In this document: positions 16,661 through 26,229 of the stretch, piece by piece
How positions within the stretch are numbered: the first letter of the stretch is position 1
How the letters are laid out: the number at the start of each line of letters is the position of its first letter
Assembly (NCBI GenBank): GCA_947589385.1
Contig: CANPZW010000008.1
Span: forward strand, 1-64,000
Direction of reading: 5' to 3'
Source: an uncultured Clostridia bacterium
Lineage (GTDB): Bacteria > Bacillota > Clostridia > Christensenellales > Borkfalkiaceae
Length of the DNA stretch: 64,000 nucleotides
Program-made: the position numbers and the translations under genes
The notes under the pieces: generated by a model
What the model was told of the DNA's origin: nothing
Database searches by the model: none
Seen by the model: only the letters and a program-made list of their open reading frames with translations

Positions 16661-18427
16661 ATGACAGGCAAAACGGTTAAAATTTCCGGTCCTTTGATTG
16701 TTGCGGAAAATATGAAGGATTGCAGAATGTACGACGTCGTGCAGGTTTCAAAGTTGGGTTTGATAGGCGAAATTATCGAACTCCGCGGCGACAGGGCTTC
16801 GATACAGGTCTATGAGGAAACGTCGGGTTTAGGACCCGACGAGGACGTCGTTTCCACGGGCGAACCGCTTTCGGCGGAGTTGGGACCCGGGCTTATCGCA
16901 GGTATTTTCGACGGCATCCAAAGACCCCTTACGACTCTGTTTTTCAAATACGGTACGCGTATTTCCCGCGGCGTTTCGGTAAACCGCCTCGACAGGGAAA
17001 AGCTTTGGCATTTCGTTCCCAAGGTAAGGGCGGGCGAAAAGGTTGAAACGGGCGACATCCTCGGCGTGGTGCAGGAAACCGAAATAGTCGAACACAGAAT
17101 TTTGGTGCCCCACGGAGTGACGGGCGTAGTTTCGGAAATTGCCGAAGGCGACTTCACGGTGGAGCAGACGGTCGCGAAGATAAAAACGGCGGATACGGTC
17201 GTTCCCGTTACAATGATGCGCAAATGGCCGGTGCGCAGGGGCAGACCCTATAAGGAAAAGCTTTCGCCCGACACGCCCATGGTTACGGGCCAGCGCGTTA
17301 TCGATACTCTGTTCCCCATCGCAAGAGGGGGCGTTGCGGCTGTCCCCGGTCCTTTCGGCAGCGGCAAAACGGTCGTTCAGCACCAGCTTGCAAAGTGGGC
17401 GGACGCGGACATAATCGTTTATGTCGGTTGCGGCGAACGCGGCAACGAAATGACGGACGTTTTAAACGAATTTCCCGAACTCAAAGACCCTAAAACGGGC
17501 GAGCCGCTTATGAAGCGCACGGTGCTTATAGCAAATACTTCGGATATGCCCGTTGCCGCGCGCGAAGCTTCCATATATACGGGCATTACAATAGCGGAAT
17601 ACTTCCGCGATATGGGCTATAACGTCGCAATAATGGCGGACTCCACGTCCCGCTGGGCGGAGGCTCTCCGCGAAATTAGCGGACGTCTTGAAGAGATGCC
17701 GGGCGACGAGGGTTATCCCGCCTATCTTTCCAGCCGCCTTGCGGAATTTTACGAGCGCGCAGGCGTAGTAAGATTGCTCGGCAAAGGGGAAAGGACGGGT
17801 TCGGTTACCGCCATAGGCGCGGTATCTCCCCCGGGCGGCGATTTGTCTGAACCCGTATCGCAGGCGACTCTCCGCATTGTCAAAGTGTTCTGGGGGCTCA
17901 GCGCTTCGCTTGCATATAAACGCCATTTCCCCGCAATCGACTGGCTTATAAGCTATTCGCTGTACGCCGACAAGATGAAGGAATGGTATGATGCGAACGT
18001 CGGCAAAAACTTCCTTAAATACCGGCAGTTCGTTATGACGATTTTGCAGGAAGAAGCGGCTTTGGACGAAATCGTCCGCTTGGTCGGCATGGACGCGCTG
18101 TCCTCTGCCGACAGGCTTATAATGGAAACGGCAAAGATAATCCGCGAGGACTACCTGCATCAGAACGCTTTCCACGAGGTGGATACATACACCTCCATGC
18201 AAAAACAGCTGTTGCTTCTTAAAATAATTTACAACTTCTACACGCTGTCCTCACGCGCGATAGAAAAATACGTCGCTTTAAACGATATTCTCGCTTGCCC
18301 TTTCAAAGACAAAATCGGCAGGGCTAAATATATAACCGAGGACAACCTTGCGCAGTTCGACGAAATTTTGTCGGATATGAACGCGCAGATAGGCGCGCTT
18401 ACGCAGGGAGGTGAAGAGGATGTATAA
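16661..18427 (+). CDS. ntpA: V-type ATP synthase catalytic subunit A
   Basis: 588 aa, normal length. Walker A GPFGSGKT at 230-237, the GER (CGERGNEM) catalytic glutamate region, [28 protein letters not shown] and the non-homologous region typical of A subunits (about 110-190). Three copies alternate with B to hydrolyse or make ATP. The end overlaps the ntpB start by 8 bases, giving translational coupling. Confidence 0.97.
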   Translation: MTGKTVKISGPLIVAENMKDCRMYDVVQVSKLGLIGEIIELRGDRASIQVYEETSGLGPDEDVVSTGEPLSAELGPGLIAGIFDGIQRPLTTLFFKYGTRISRGVSVNRLDREKLWHFVPKVRAGEKVETGDILGVVQETEIVEHRILVPHGVTGVVSEIAEGDFTVEQTVAKIKTADTVVPVTMMRKWPVRRGRPYKEKLSPDTPMVTGQRVIDTLFPIARGGVAAVPGPFGSGKTVVQHQLAKWADADIIVYVGCGERGNEMTDVLNEFPELKDPKTGEPLMKRTVLIANTSDMPVAAREASIYTGITIAEYFRDMGYNVAIMADSTSRWAEALREISGRLEEMPGDEGYPAYLSSRLAEFYERAGVVRLLGKGERTGSVTAIGAVSPPGGDLSEPVSQATLRIVKVFWGLSASLAYKRHFPAIDWLISYSLYADKMKEWYDANVGKNFLKYRQFVMTILQEEAALDEIVRLVGMDALSSADRLIMETAKIIREDYLHQNAFHEVDTYTSMQKQLLLLKIIYNFYTLSSRAIEKYVALNDILACPFKDKIGRAKYITEDNLAQFDEILSDMNAQIGALTQGGEEDV

Positions 18428-19790
18428 GGAATACAAAACGATTAAAGAGGTCGTAGGTCCTCTGATGCTCGTGGAGGGCGTAGAGGGCGTTAAATATAAC
18501 GAGCTTGTGGATATCGTATGCTCGAACGGCGAAATACGCCGCGGCAAAGTGCTTGAAATCAACCGCGACAAGGCGGTCGTTCAGCTTTTCGAAAGCTCGC
18601 AGGGGCTTCAAATTTCATCTGCCAAGGCGCGGTTTTTGGGACACAGCCAGCAGCTTAACGTTTCGCGCGATATGCTGGGCAGGGTATTCGACGGTATGGG
18701 CAACCCCCGCGACGGCGGCGCGCCCATAATCCCCGATAAAAAACTCGATATCAACGGCGAGCCGATAAATCCCGCCGCGCGCGACTATCCCAACGAATTT
18801 ATCCAGACGGGCATTTCGGCAATCGACGGCTTAAATACGCTTGTAAGGGGGCAGAAATTGCCCGTGTTCTCGATGAGCGGTTTGCCCCACGCCGAGCTTG
18901 CCGCACAGATTGCAAGACAGGCTAAGGTGCGCGGCTCCGATTCCAAATTCGCGGTGGTTTTCGCCGCGATAGGCATAACTTTCGAAGAGGCGCAGTACTT
19001 CGTCGAGGACTTTAAGCGCACGGGCGCGATAGAGCGCACCGTACTTTTTACAAACCTCGCCAACGACCCCGCGGTCGAGAGAATTTCGACCCCGCGCATA
19101 GCGCTGACCTGCGCCGAATATCTTGCGTTTACCTGCGGTATGCACGTGCTTGTAATAATGACGGACATCACCAACTACGCGGAAGCGCTGCGCGAAGTCT
19201 CCGCGGCGAGAAGGGAAATCCCCGGGCGGCGCGGCTATCCCGGCTACTTATATACCGACCTCGCTTCGCTGTACGAGCGCGCGGGCAGAGTCCGCGGCAG
19301 CGAGGGCTCTATAACGCAGATACCCATTCTTACTATGCCCGAGGACGATAAAACGCACCCCATACCCGACCTTACGGGTTATATTACGGAGGGGCAGATA
19401 ATTCTTTCCCGCGATTTGTACAAAAAAGGTCTTAATCCGCCCATCGACGTTCTTCCCTCGCTTTCACGTCTGAAAGACAAGGGCATAGGCAAGGGCAAAA
19501 CGCGCGAGGACCATGCGGATACGCTGAACCAGCTTTTTGCGGCTTATGCGCGCGGCAAAGAATGTAAGGAACTTTCCGCTATTCTGGGTGAAGCTGCGCT
19601 TTCGGACGTAGATAAACTTTACGCGAAATTTGCGGAAGAGTTTGAAAAGCAATATGTAAACCAGGGCTTCGATACGGACAGACCTATTGAGGAAACGCTG
19701 GATTTGGGCTGGAAGCTTTTGAAGATACTGCCCGTCGGCGAATTGAAACGAATAAGACAGGATTACATAGACAAGTACTTAAACAGGTAG
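18420..19790 (+). CDS. ntpB: V-type ATP synthase subunit B
   Basis: 456 aa from ATG 18420, which is set 7 bases after GGAGGTGA; an in-frame GTG at 18411 overlaps that site and is rejected. Regulatory, non-catalytic nucleotide-binding subunit: [16 protein letters not shown] replaces Walker A, and [12 protein letters not shown] and [31 protein letters not shown] are present. Alternates with A in the head. Confidence 0.97.
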   Translation: MYKEYKTIKEVVGPLMLVEGVEGVKYNELVDIVCSNGEIRRGKVLEINRDKAVVQLFESSQGLQISSAKARFLGHSQQLNVSRDMLGRVFDGMGNPRDGGAPIIPDKKLDINGEPINPAARDYPNEFIQTGISAIDGLNTLVRGQKLPVFSMSGLPHAELAAQIARQAKVRGSDSKFAVVFAAIGITFEEAQYFVEDFKRTGAIERTVLFTNLANDPAVERISTPRIALTCAEYLAFTCGMHVLVIMTDITNYAEALREVSAARREIPGRRGYPGYLYTDLASLYERAGRVRGSEGSITQIPILTMPEDDKTHPIPDLTGYITEGQIILSRDLYKKGLNPPIDVLPSLSRLKDKGIGKGKTREDHADTLNQLFAAYARGKECKELSAILGEAALSDVDKLYAKFAEEFEKQYVNQGFDTDRPIEETLDLGWKLLKILPVGELKRIRQDYIDKYLNR

Positions 19791-19794
19791 TAAA

Positions 19795-20418
19795 ATGGCA
19801 AGGTTAAACGTAAACCCCACCCGAATGGAGCTGAAAAAGCTTAAAGCGCGGCTGGCGACCGCCGTGCGCGGGCATAAGTTGTTAAAGGATAAATCGGACG
19901 AAATGGTACGCCGTTTCACCGTCATTCTGCGCGAGGATAAGCGCCTGCGCGGAGAGGTGGAATCGGAACTTTCCGAAACCTTGAAGCAATTTTCCGTTGC
20001 GCGCTCCGTAACTCCTTCTTACAGCGCGGAGACGGCTTTCGCCATGCCTACGGTCGCCGTTAAAGCCGACTGCGACACGCAGAGCATAATGGGCGTTGAC
20101 GTGCCTAAAATCGAACTTTCGGAGGAAGTGCGTTCCGAAGGACTTCCCTACGCCTTTTCGGAAATCACAAGCGAAGCGGATTATTCCGTAAGCAAAATTT
20201 CCGCGTTGCTGCCGAGGCTTTTAAAGCTTGCCGAAGTGGAAAAGGCAGTGCGCTTGCTCGCAGACGAAATAGAGCGGAATAAGCGCCGCGTAAACGCGCT
20301 GGAATATATAATGATACCACAGCTTGAAGAGACGATAAAATACATCCGTGACAAGCTGGACGAAAACGAGCGCGCTGCCGTCGTAAGGCTTATGAAAGTT
20401 AAGGGAAACGCGCAATAA
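19795..20418 (+). CDS. ntpD: V-type ATP synthase subunit D
   Basis: 207 aa central-shaft coiled-coil subunit. NPTRMELKKLKARLATAVRGHKLLKDKSDEM near the start and the RRVNALEYIMIPQLEETIKYI element near the end are diagnostic. Last gene of the operon; a strong terminator follows. No ntpH or ntpJ homologue follows, unlike E. hirae. Confidence 0.95.
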   Translation: MARLNVNPTRMELKKLKARLATAVRGHKLLKDKSDEMVRRFTVILREDKRLRGEVESELSETLKQFSVARSVTPSYSAETAFAMPTVAVKADCDTQSIMGVDVPKIELSEEVRSEGLPYAFSEITSEADYSVSKISALLPRLLKLAEVEKAVRLLADEIERNKRRVNALEYIMIPQLEETIKYIRDKLDENERAAVVRLMKVKGNAQ

Positions 20419-20450
20419 CTTGATACGTACCCGTGTTTTTGGGAAAAAGT

Positions 20451-20487
20451 AAAGCCGCAGGCGTTTTGAAAAAACGCCTGCGGCTTT
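20451..20487. terminator. Bidirectional terminator between ntpD and yggS
   Basis: A 17-bp perfect stem (20451-20467 with 20471-20487) with loop GAA, flanked by A-runs and T-runs on both strands. It serves the V-ATPase operon rightward and yggS leftward. Confidence 0.9.
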
Positions 20488-20501
20488 TAAAAATCAAAAC
20501 C

Positions 20502-21179
20502 TTATTTTGCGTTCGGATAGACGCGCGGTCCGAAGATAGTCGTCCCCACGCGTATCATATTGCTGCCGCATTCCACGCACAGCTTCCAATCGCCGCTCAT
20601 GCCCATGGAAAGATATCTGAAATTTCCGTCTTTTGCGCGCAGTTCGTCGTAGGCGGCGCGCGTCTTTAACGCTAACGACCTTAACAGCTTATCGTCGTCG
20701 GTAAAGGGCAGCATCGCCATAATCCCCTCTATTTTCAGCGCGGGCAATAACTTTATTTTTTCGTACGCTCCGATAATTTCTTCGAAGGAAAAGCCGCCTT
20801 TCGTCTCCTCGTTTCCCGCGTTTATCTGTAAAAGCACGTTCGAGACAACGCCCGCCGCCGCACTCTTTTTGGAAAGATCTTCGGCGAGTTCAAGTCTGTC
20901 GCAAGATTGATAAAGGTCACATTTCCCGAGAAGATATTTTATTTTATTTGTCTGCAAATGCCCGATAAAATGGCGGCGGGGCGCGCCCTCTATCGCCGCA
21001 TATTTATCGCGAAATTCCTGCACGTGATTGTCGCCGATTTCCCTTATCCCTGCGGCAATCGCCTCGTTAATAGCGGGTACTTCCTGCGTTTTTACCGCCG
21101 CAACCACCGTCACGCGCTCCCCGAACGGATTTTTTTCGGGCACTTCTTTAAGTAATTTTTCAACGTTTTCGGTTATCAT
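20502..21179 (-). CDS. yggS: YggS/PROSC-family pyridoxal-phosphate homeostasis protein
   Basis: 225 aa. Fold-III PLP protein: cofactor lysine K30 in AAVKTQ, then GDNHVQEF, HFIGHLQTNK, MGMSGDW and IRVGTTIFGPR. Start ATG 21179 follows AAGGGAAA; the frame is open far upstream but without a start signal. It binds PLP and balances B6 and amino-acid pools, without a known catalytic reaction. In this class it is often near sepF or ylm genes; here it is alone, divergent from a small membrane protein. Confidence 0.95.
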   Translation of the reverse strand: MITENVEKLLKEVPEKNPFGERVTVVAAVKTQEVPAINEAIAAGIREIGDNHVQEFRDKYAAIEGAPRRHFIGHLQTNKIKYLLGKCDLYQSCDRLELAEDLSKKSAAAGVVSNVLLQINAGNEETKGGFSFEEIIGAYEKIKLLPALKIEGIMAMLPFTDDDKLLRSLALKTRAAYDELRAKDGNFRYLSMGMSGDWKLCVECGSNMIRVGTTIFGPRVYPNAK

Positions 21180-21204
21180 AAAATTTCCCTTTTTGCTTAA
21201 AGAT

Positions 21205-21233
21205 ATTTTAGAATAAAAATTCCGAATAGTCAA
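21205..21233 (-). promoter_or_regulatory. yggS promoter
   Basis: TTGACT (21233-21228), 17 bases, TAAAAT (21210-21205), then a 25-base gap to the ATG that carries AAGGG. Confidence 0.8.
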
Positions 21234-21260
21234 CGTTTTGGGCGGTATAAAAGCGGGATA

Positions 21261-21289
21261 TTGACATTTTTCCGCGGCTGTGGTAATAT
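21261..21289 (+). promoter_or_regulatory. Promoter of the small membrane protein and GltD-like gene
   Basis: TTGACA (21261-21266), 17 bases, TAATAT (21284-21289). Divergent from the yggS promoter, 27 bases between the two -35 boxes. Confidence 0.8.
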
Positions 21290-21305
21290 GTATCAAGGTG
21301 ATAAA

Positions 21306-21536
21306 ATGAATAATAAATATAATTTGATTTCGGCTATACTCTATTTTATTTGCGCTGCGGTTCTGGCGGGAATTGCGGTTTTTTATTTCGTAAAAGGAAA
21401 TACCCTTTCGGGCGCTATTTTTATCGCGGTTGCGGCGCTGTGTATTCTCTATGCCGTCTTTAAGATTTTCAAATACAGGAAGTCGAAAGAACAGCCCAAA
21501 GAGGAAGAACCGAAAGACAAGCGCGGATTTTTGTAA
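21306..21536 (+). CDS. Small two-helix membrane protein, unknown function
   Basis: 76 aa; ATG 21306 follows AAGGTGAT. Two hydrophobic helices (about 7-28 and 34-53) and a charged cytoplasmic-type tail rich in Lys, Glu and Pro. No family recognised. Its gene ends 15 bases before the GltD-like oxidoreductase and shares its promoter, so the two are probably co-expressed. Confidence 0.75.
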   Translation: MNNKYNLISAILYFICAAVLAGIAVFYFVKGNTLSGAIFIAVAALCILYAVFKIFKYRKSKEQPKEEEPKDKRGFL

Positions 21537-21551
21537 GAGCGGAGGGATTTT

Positions 21552-22781
21552 ATGGCTCATAACGTAATCGCGGAAGCGAAAAGATGTCTTAATTGCAAAA
21601 ATCCGTCGTGCAGGAAAGGGTGTCCTATAAACACACCTATTCCGCAGATGATACAAATGTTTTTGAACGGCGGAATCAACGAGGCGGGCAAAATGCTGTT
21701 CGACAACAACCCGCTTTCCGTAGTATGTTCAATCGTGTGCAATCACTCCGACCAATGCCAGGGTCACTGCGTGCGCGGAATAAAGGGCGAGGCGGTGGAA
21801 ATCTCCTCAATCGAAAATTTTGTTTCTTCGCGCTACCTCGATACGGTTCGGCTTGAAAAAACTCCCGCGAACGGCATTAAAGTCGCGGTCGTCGGCGCAG
21901 GACCTGCGGGCATTACAATTTCAATTAAAATGGCGCAACTCGGCTACGACGTGACGGTTTTCGAGTCCAAGACGAAAATAGGCGGCGTACTGCGTTTCGG
22001 GATACCCGAATTTCGCCTGCCGAAATCGATAGTTGACCGCTATGAGGAAATTATGCGCGGGCTGGGCATAAAAATAAGACCCAACATTACGATAGGCAAG
22101 GCGTTCGGCGTGGAAGAACTTTTCCGCGACGGCTTCAAGGCAATAGCGATAGGCACGGGCGTGACCTGGCCCATAGCTCTCAACATCAAGGGCGAAACGC
22201 TGGGACACGTGCACTACGGCGTTCACTTTCTGGAAAGCCCCGACAGCTACCGTTTAGGCAACAGCATGATAGTTATCGGCGCGGGCAACGTGGCGATGGA
22301 CGTTGCGCGCACGGGGCTTAGAAAGGGCGTTAAGGACGTAAAAGTCGTGCTTCGCAGCGACAGATATTCCGCAAGCAAGGAAGAGGCGGAGTACGCGCAA
22401 ATAGAGGGCGCGCAGTTTATATATAATAAAGCGCCCGTTGAAATCACGGACGAGGGCGTGCTTTTTGCCGATACCGTCTGCGACGGAAACCACAAGGTTA
22501 TATCCTGTTCGGACAAGCCCGAGCTTATGCGGGCGGATACGGTCATGGTATGCATATCCCAGCGCCCCTCGAAACTGATTTTATCCGATACTTACGGGCT
22601 GGAAGTGAACGAACGCGGGCTTGCAAAGATAAGCGAGAATGGCGAAACTTCACGCCCCGGACTGTTCGCCTCGGGCGACGTCGTGCGCGGCGCAAAAACG
22701 GTTGTGGAAGCGGCGGAAACTTCCAAACGCGTAGTGGAGGCTATGCACAAATACCTGCAATCCCTGCCCAAAGAACAATAA
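21552..22781 (+). CDS. GltD/NfnB-like NAD(P)-dependent FAD oxidoreductase
   Basis: 409 aa; start after AGCGGAGGGATTTT. The N-terminus is the Fer4_20 dihydroprymidine-dehydrogenase domain with Cys clusters CLNCKNPSC, GCP, CSIVCNH and CQGHC for two [4Fe-4S] sites. FAD motif VVGAGPAGIT (about 113) and NAD(P) motif VIGAGNVAMD (about 233) follow, ending with SGDVVRGAKTVVEA. Typical of the glutamate synthase small chain or the NfnB/SudA relatives, but no large subunit or NfnA gene adjoins, so its electron partner is unknown. Orphans of this length are seen in Clostridia. Confidence 0.88.
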   Translation: MAHNVIAEAKRCLNCKNPSCRKGCPINTPIPQMIQMFLNGGINEAGKMLFDNNPLSVVCSIVCNHSDQCQGHCVRGIKGEAVEISSIENFVSSRYLDTVRLEKTPANGIKVAVVGAGPAGITISIKMAQLGYDVTVFESKTKIGGVLRFGIPEFRLPKSIVDRYEEIMRGLGIKIRPNITIGKAFGVEELFRDGFKAIAIGTGVTWPIALNIKGETLGHVHYGVHFLESPDSYRLGNSMIVIGAGNVAMDVARTGLRKGVKDVKVVLRSDRYSASKEEAEYAQIEGAQFIYNKAPVEITDEGVLFADTVCDGNHKVISCSDKPELMRADTVMVCISQRPSKLILSDTYGLEVNERGLAKISENGETSRPGLFASGDVVRGAKTVVEAAETSKRVVEAMHKYLQSLPKEQ

Positions 22782-22805
22782 AGAAAACAAGGTAAATTAT
22801 TTAAA

Positions 22806-22843
22806 GCCGCCGCGCGGGTTTTTAGCCCGCGCGGCGGCGTTTT
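22806..22843. terminator. Terminator between convergent GltD-like gene and radA
   Basis: GCCGCCGCGCGGG (22806-22818) pairs perfectly with 22826-22838, then GTTTT. A rightward terminator; A-run TTTAAA on the other side gives a weaker leftward one. Confidence 0.85.
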
Positions 22844-22932
22844 CATATATGTTTCATATATTTTTTGGATAATTACGAAAAAATTTTACTGCGCTAAAAA
22901 TTAACCCGTTACGCCCGTATTCCGCTTAAAAA

Positions 22933-24300
22933 TCAATCCCCGCTCTTAAACAGATTTTTAATCATCGTATTTACGTACAGCACGGGCACGATAGAAATTT
23001 TGTCGGCATATTTTGCCACGGACTTCATGTTTTTTGCGGGCACAAGCACCTTTTTAAAGCCCATTTTAACACATTCTGCGACCCGTTTTTCGCACCCGCT
23101 TACGGCGCGGACTTCGCCCGTTAAGCCCACTTCTCCGAAAACTGCCGCAAACTTGTCTATCGGCTGACCGAAGTATGCCGAAGCCAGCGCGGCGCACACT
23201 GCCAAATCGCAGGCGGGCTCGTTGAGCTTTATGCCGCCCATGACGGTCAGATATACGTCGTAGCTGCCGAGGGACAGCCCGCACCGCTTTTCAAGCACGG
23301 CGATAAGCAGCGCAAGCCTGTTGTAATCTATGCCGAGGGGCATCCTGCGCGGAAGCCCGAATGACGTCTTTGAAACAAGAGTCTGAATCTCCACGTTCAT
23401 ACATCGCGCGCCCGTAAGCGCAGGGGTCACGGCGCTGCCCGCTTCCTCGCCGCGGCTCTCCGAAAGGAATATCCCCGAATAATCGGTCACTGCCACTATC
23501 CCGTGCTCGGTCATCTCGAAAACGCCCACTTCGGCGACGTTTCCGAACCTGTTTTTCACGGCGCGCAATATGCGGAAATTTTCCTGGTTTTCCCCCTCGA
23601 AATAGAGGACGGTGTCCATTATATGCTCCAAAACCTTAGGACCCGCAAGCGCGCCCTCTTTGGTGACGTGACCTATAATAAAGAACGTTATGCCGCGGCT
23701 TTTCGCTATGCGCATAAGCTTTGCGGCGCACTCTCTTACCTGCCCCACCGAGCCCGCAGAGGAGGATAAGTCGTCGGTATAGACCGCCTGAATGGAGTCT
23801 ATAACGCAAAATTCAACGCCGTCGAGTTCGCTTTCGAGCCCGTCTATGCACGTTTCGTTCAAAAGCAGCATATTTCCGCATTTCAGCCCGAGGCGTTCTG
23901 CGCGCAACTTCACCTGCGAACAGCTTTCCTCCGCGGAAACGTACAATACCTTGCGGTTTTCCGAAAGGTGCGCGGCAATCTGGGTTAAAAGGGTGGATTT
24001 GCCTATGCCCGGGTCGCCGCCGAGCAGCACGAGCGAGCCCGTGACAATTCCGCCCCCCAAAACGTTGTCAAATTCTGAAACGCCCGAGGACGTGCGGCTG
24101 AATCTTTCGAAAGTTACTTCCGAAATCGGCTTTGCGCGGCTGACCGCGGATTTTTTTAAGCCCGTTTTTGGGCTTTCGGCGGACTTAATCGGTTCTTCCG
24201 CCATAGTGTTGAATTTGCCGCAGGAAGGGCATCTTCCCAGCCAGCGGGGGCTTGCCGCCCCGCACTCGCTGCATACGAATTGTGTGCTTTGTTTAGGCAT
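22933..24300 (-). CDS. radA: DNA repair protein RadA (Sms)
   Basis: 455 aa from ATG 24300 after AAAGGA. N-terminal zinc finger CSECG...CPSCG, Walker A GGDPGIGKSTL, the RadA-specific KNRFG motif, and a Lon-protease-like C-terminal domain (from about 320, IDYNRLALLIAVLEKR). It is a DnaB-like branch-migration helicase acting in recombination. Last gene of a five-gene leftward operon; 2 bases separate it from the NERD gene. The radA-ispD-ispF neighbourhood is common in Bacillota. Confidence 0.97.
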   Translation of the reverse strand: MPKQSTQFVCSECGAASPRWLGRCPSCGKFNTMAEEPIKSAESPKTGLKKSAVSRAKPISEVTFERFSRTSSGVSEFDNVLGGGIVTGSLVLLGGDPGIGKSTLLTQIAAHLSENRKVLYVSAEESCSQVKLRAERLGLKCGNMLLLNETCIDGLESELDGVEFCVIDSIQAVYTDDLSSSAGSVGQVRECAAKLMRIAKSRGITFFIIGHVTKEGALAGPKVLEHIMDTVLYFEGENQENFRILRAVKNRFGNVAEVGVFEMTEHGIVAVTDYSGIFLSESRGEEAGSAVTPALTGARCMNVEIQTLVSKTSFGLPRRMPLGIDYNRLALLIAVLEKRCGLSLGSYDVYLTVMGGIKLNEPACDLAVCAALASAYFGQPIDKFAAVFGEVGLTGEVRAVSGCEKRVAECVKMGFKKVLVPAKNMKSVAKYADKISIVPVLYVNTMIKNLFKSGD

Positions 24301-24302
24301 TG

Positions 24303-25040
24303 TTATAAGTCCTTTGTAAAATGGCACTTGGGAAAGTTGGAGCAACCGTAAAATTCCCCGTAGCGTCCCGTCCTCAATACAAGTTTTCCGTTACAGCGGG
24401 GGCATACGCCGCGGCGCAACCGCTTTTGCTGCCTGCGGATATTTTTTATATGTCTGCGCTTAGACACGGAGTGTTCTTTTAATTTGCTAAGAAGGTTAAA
24501 ATATTCATCTCTTTGTTCGGGAGAAAGTTCCGTTGCTTTTGCGCATGAGATTTTATTTTTAAGCCCTTTCGGGGAACATACGCAACTGCCTGAAATTTGA
24601 CCTATATTTCCCTGCGCGAAGACGACTATACCGCTGATAAAAGCATCGCTTTCCAAAACTTTTTTCAATACATATACGTGGGTGTTGTTTTGTTTTACGG
24701 GTGAGCGAAATTCGTTTACTACGTTCCCGCCCGCAAGAATTTGCGTCCAGGTTTCATCTTTGTCGCTCCCTATTATCCTGCCCGAATAATTTTTTGTTTC
24801 TATCGCAAAAATTCCCCGCGTGGAAACGAGGATATGGTCGATTTGGGACGTCATGCCGTTTTCAGGATTGACAAGGGTTATATCGTTGATAATTTTGTCG
24901 CCCTCTATGCGGCAGCGCTTCAATGCGCGGTAAACTTTATGCTCCCCGATTTTTCCCTTAAACGCGGACGAACGAAAAAAGATTTTTACCGTAACGAATA
25001 TAATTACGGCTGCTATTATAAGCCCGAACAACTTATTCAA
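24303..25040 (-). CDS. NERD-domain nuclease-like protein with topoisomerase zinc finger
   Basis: 245 aa, TTG start preceded by GGGAGAG. One N-terminal membrane helix (4-22), a NERD domain (about 28-140; [33 protein letters not shown] with the D and ExK residues of the nuclease-like core), and a C-terminal zinc ribbon [21 protein letters not shown] of the topoisomerase I type. Likely a membrane-tethered protein that handles DNA; no tested role known to me. Clustered with radA, in keeping with DNA metabolism. Confidence 0.88.
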   Translation of the reverse strand: MNKLFGLIIAAVIIFVTVKIFFRSSAFKGKIGEHKVYRALKRCRIEGDKIINDITLVNPENGMTSQIDHILVSTRGIFAIETKNYSGRIIGSDKDETWTQILAGGNVVNEFRSPVKQNNTHVYVLKKVLESDAFISGIVVFAQGNIGQISGSCVCSPKGLKNKISCAKATELSPEQRDEYFNLLSKLKEHSVSKRRHIKNIRRQQKRLRRGVCPRCNGKLVLRTGRYGEFYGCSNFPKCHFTKDL

Positions 25041-25071
25041 AATCGGCTCTCCCGGATTTCGGCTTTTTTAC

Positions 25072-26229
25072 CTAATCTGATTTTTTCAAAAGAACGCAGG
25101 CGTAGGCGGCTATGCCCAGCCCTTCTCCGACAAAACCCAATCCTTCGCATGTGCCCGCAGCTATGGCTACACATTCATTTGAAATTTGAAGCACATGTGC
25201 CACGTTTGATATCATTTCGTCAACATATGCGGCAAGACGCGGTTTTTCCGCTTGCACCGAAACAGATATGTTTAAAGGCGCATACCCTTGTTTGCGTACA
25301 AATTCAAGCGTTTCCGCGCACATATGCGCGCTGTCGGCACCATTGTACTTCGGGTCGCCGTCGGGGAAATGGTAACCTATGTCTTTAAGTCCCGCCGCGG
25401 AAAAAAGCGCGTCGCATATCGCGTGAAAAACAACGTCCCCGTCGCTGTGCGCAAGCAGGGCGCGGTCGCATTTTATCTTTACTCCGCCCAAAATTACGCC
25501 GTTTCCCTCGCAAAAAGAATGGACATCCACTCCGAAACCCGCGCGGACGGCGGAAGAAGGGAGAGGAACGGTCTTGGGAAATTCGTTTTTAAAATCTTCC
25601 GCAAAAGTGAGCTTGCGGTTGCTTTCTTCGCCTTCTACCACGTGCGGGAAGGCGAAATACTCGCAATAGACCGAAGAATCGTCGGGATATTCCTTTTCGC
25701 CCGAAAGTTCGTAGGCGCGGCGAATCTCGTCGGTAAAAAATCCCTGCGGCGTTTGCAGGCGGTAGGTGGAATTTTTATCGTAAAACCCTGTAATAAGCCC
25801 GTAGTTTGCAGCGGCGGTCGTGTCAGTTGCAGGCAATGCGCACACGGCGCTGCCGAAGCGTTTAACGCTGTCTATACAGTTTATTATAAGCTCGCGGGAA
25901 AGAAAGGGGCGCGCCCCGTCGTGAATGAGAACGATATCCCCCGTAACTTCGGCAAGGGCGTTTTTAACGCTTTGCGTACGCGTTTTTCCGCCCTTCACTA
26001 CCTTGTATCCGAAGGGCTTCGCAAGTTCTTCGATTTCCTTAAAATCCGCTTCTGACGAAGCGATAATGACTTCGTCTATTTCGGGTATTCTGAATTTTTC
26101 GAGAGTGTGCCACAGTGCGGGCGCGCCGTAGAGGGGGGCTAAAAGTTTGTTTTTTGAAAAGCCCGCGCGTTCTCCCCTGCCCGCCGCCGCGATTACCGCG
26201 CTTACTTTATTGGTTTTTTCCGTCGTCAT
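25072..26229 (-). CDS. ispDF: Bifunctional IspD-IspF of the MEP isoprenoid pathway
   Basis: 385 aa from ATG 26229 behind GGAGG (9 bases). N-terminal IspD (about 1-228): AAAGRGERAG nucleotide site, KTRTQSVKNAL, HDGARPF, TPQGF. C-terminal IspF (about 229-385): GFGVDVHSF with the zinc-binding DVH, ALLAHSDGDVVFHAICDAL, IGYHFPD, GTCEGLGFVGEGLG. It performs two non-consecutive steps, making CDP-methylerythritol and the cyclic diphosphate; IspE is not in the window. The start lies within the end of yitT (23-base overlap). Confidence 0.95.
   Translation of the reverse strand: MTTEKTNKVSAVIAAAGRGERAGFSKNKLLAPLYGAPALWHTLEKFRIPEIDEVIIASSEADFKEIEELAKPFGYKVVKGGKTRTQSVKNALAEVTGDIVLIHDGARPFLSRELIINCIDSVKRFGSAVCALPATDTTAAANYGLITGFYDKNSTYRLQTPQGFFTDEIRRAYELSGEKEYPDDSSVYCEYFAFPHVVEGEESNRKLTFAEDFKNEFPKTVPLPSSAVRAGFGVDVHSFCEGNGVILGGVKIKCDRALLAHSDGDVVFHAICDALFSAAGLKDIGYHFPDGDPKYNGADSAHMCAETLEFVRKQGYAPLNISVSVQAEKPRLAAYVDEMISNVAHVLQISNECVAIAAGTCEGLGFVGEGLGIAAYACVLLKKSD

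Noticed and set aside
21552..22781. NfnAB transhydrogenase
   Set aside because: No NfnA gene adjoins and the protein is short, so only a GltD/NfnB-like label is justified.
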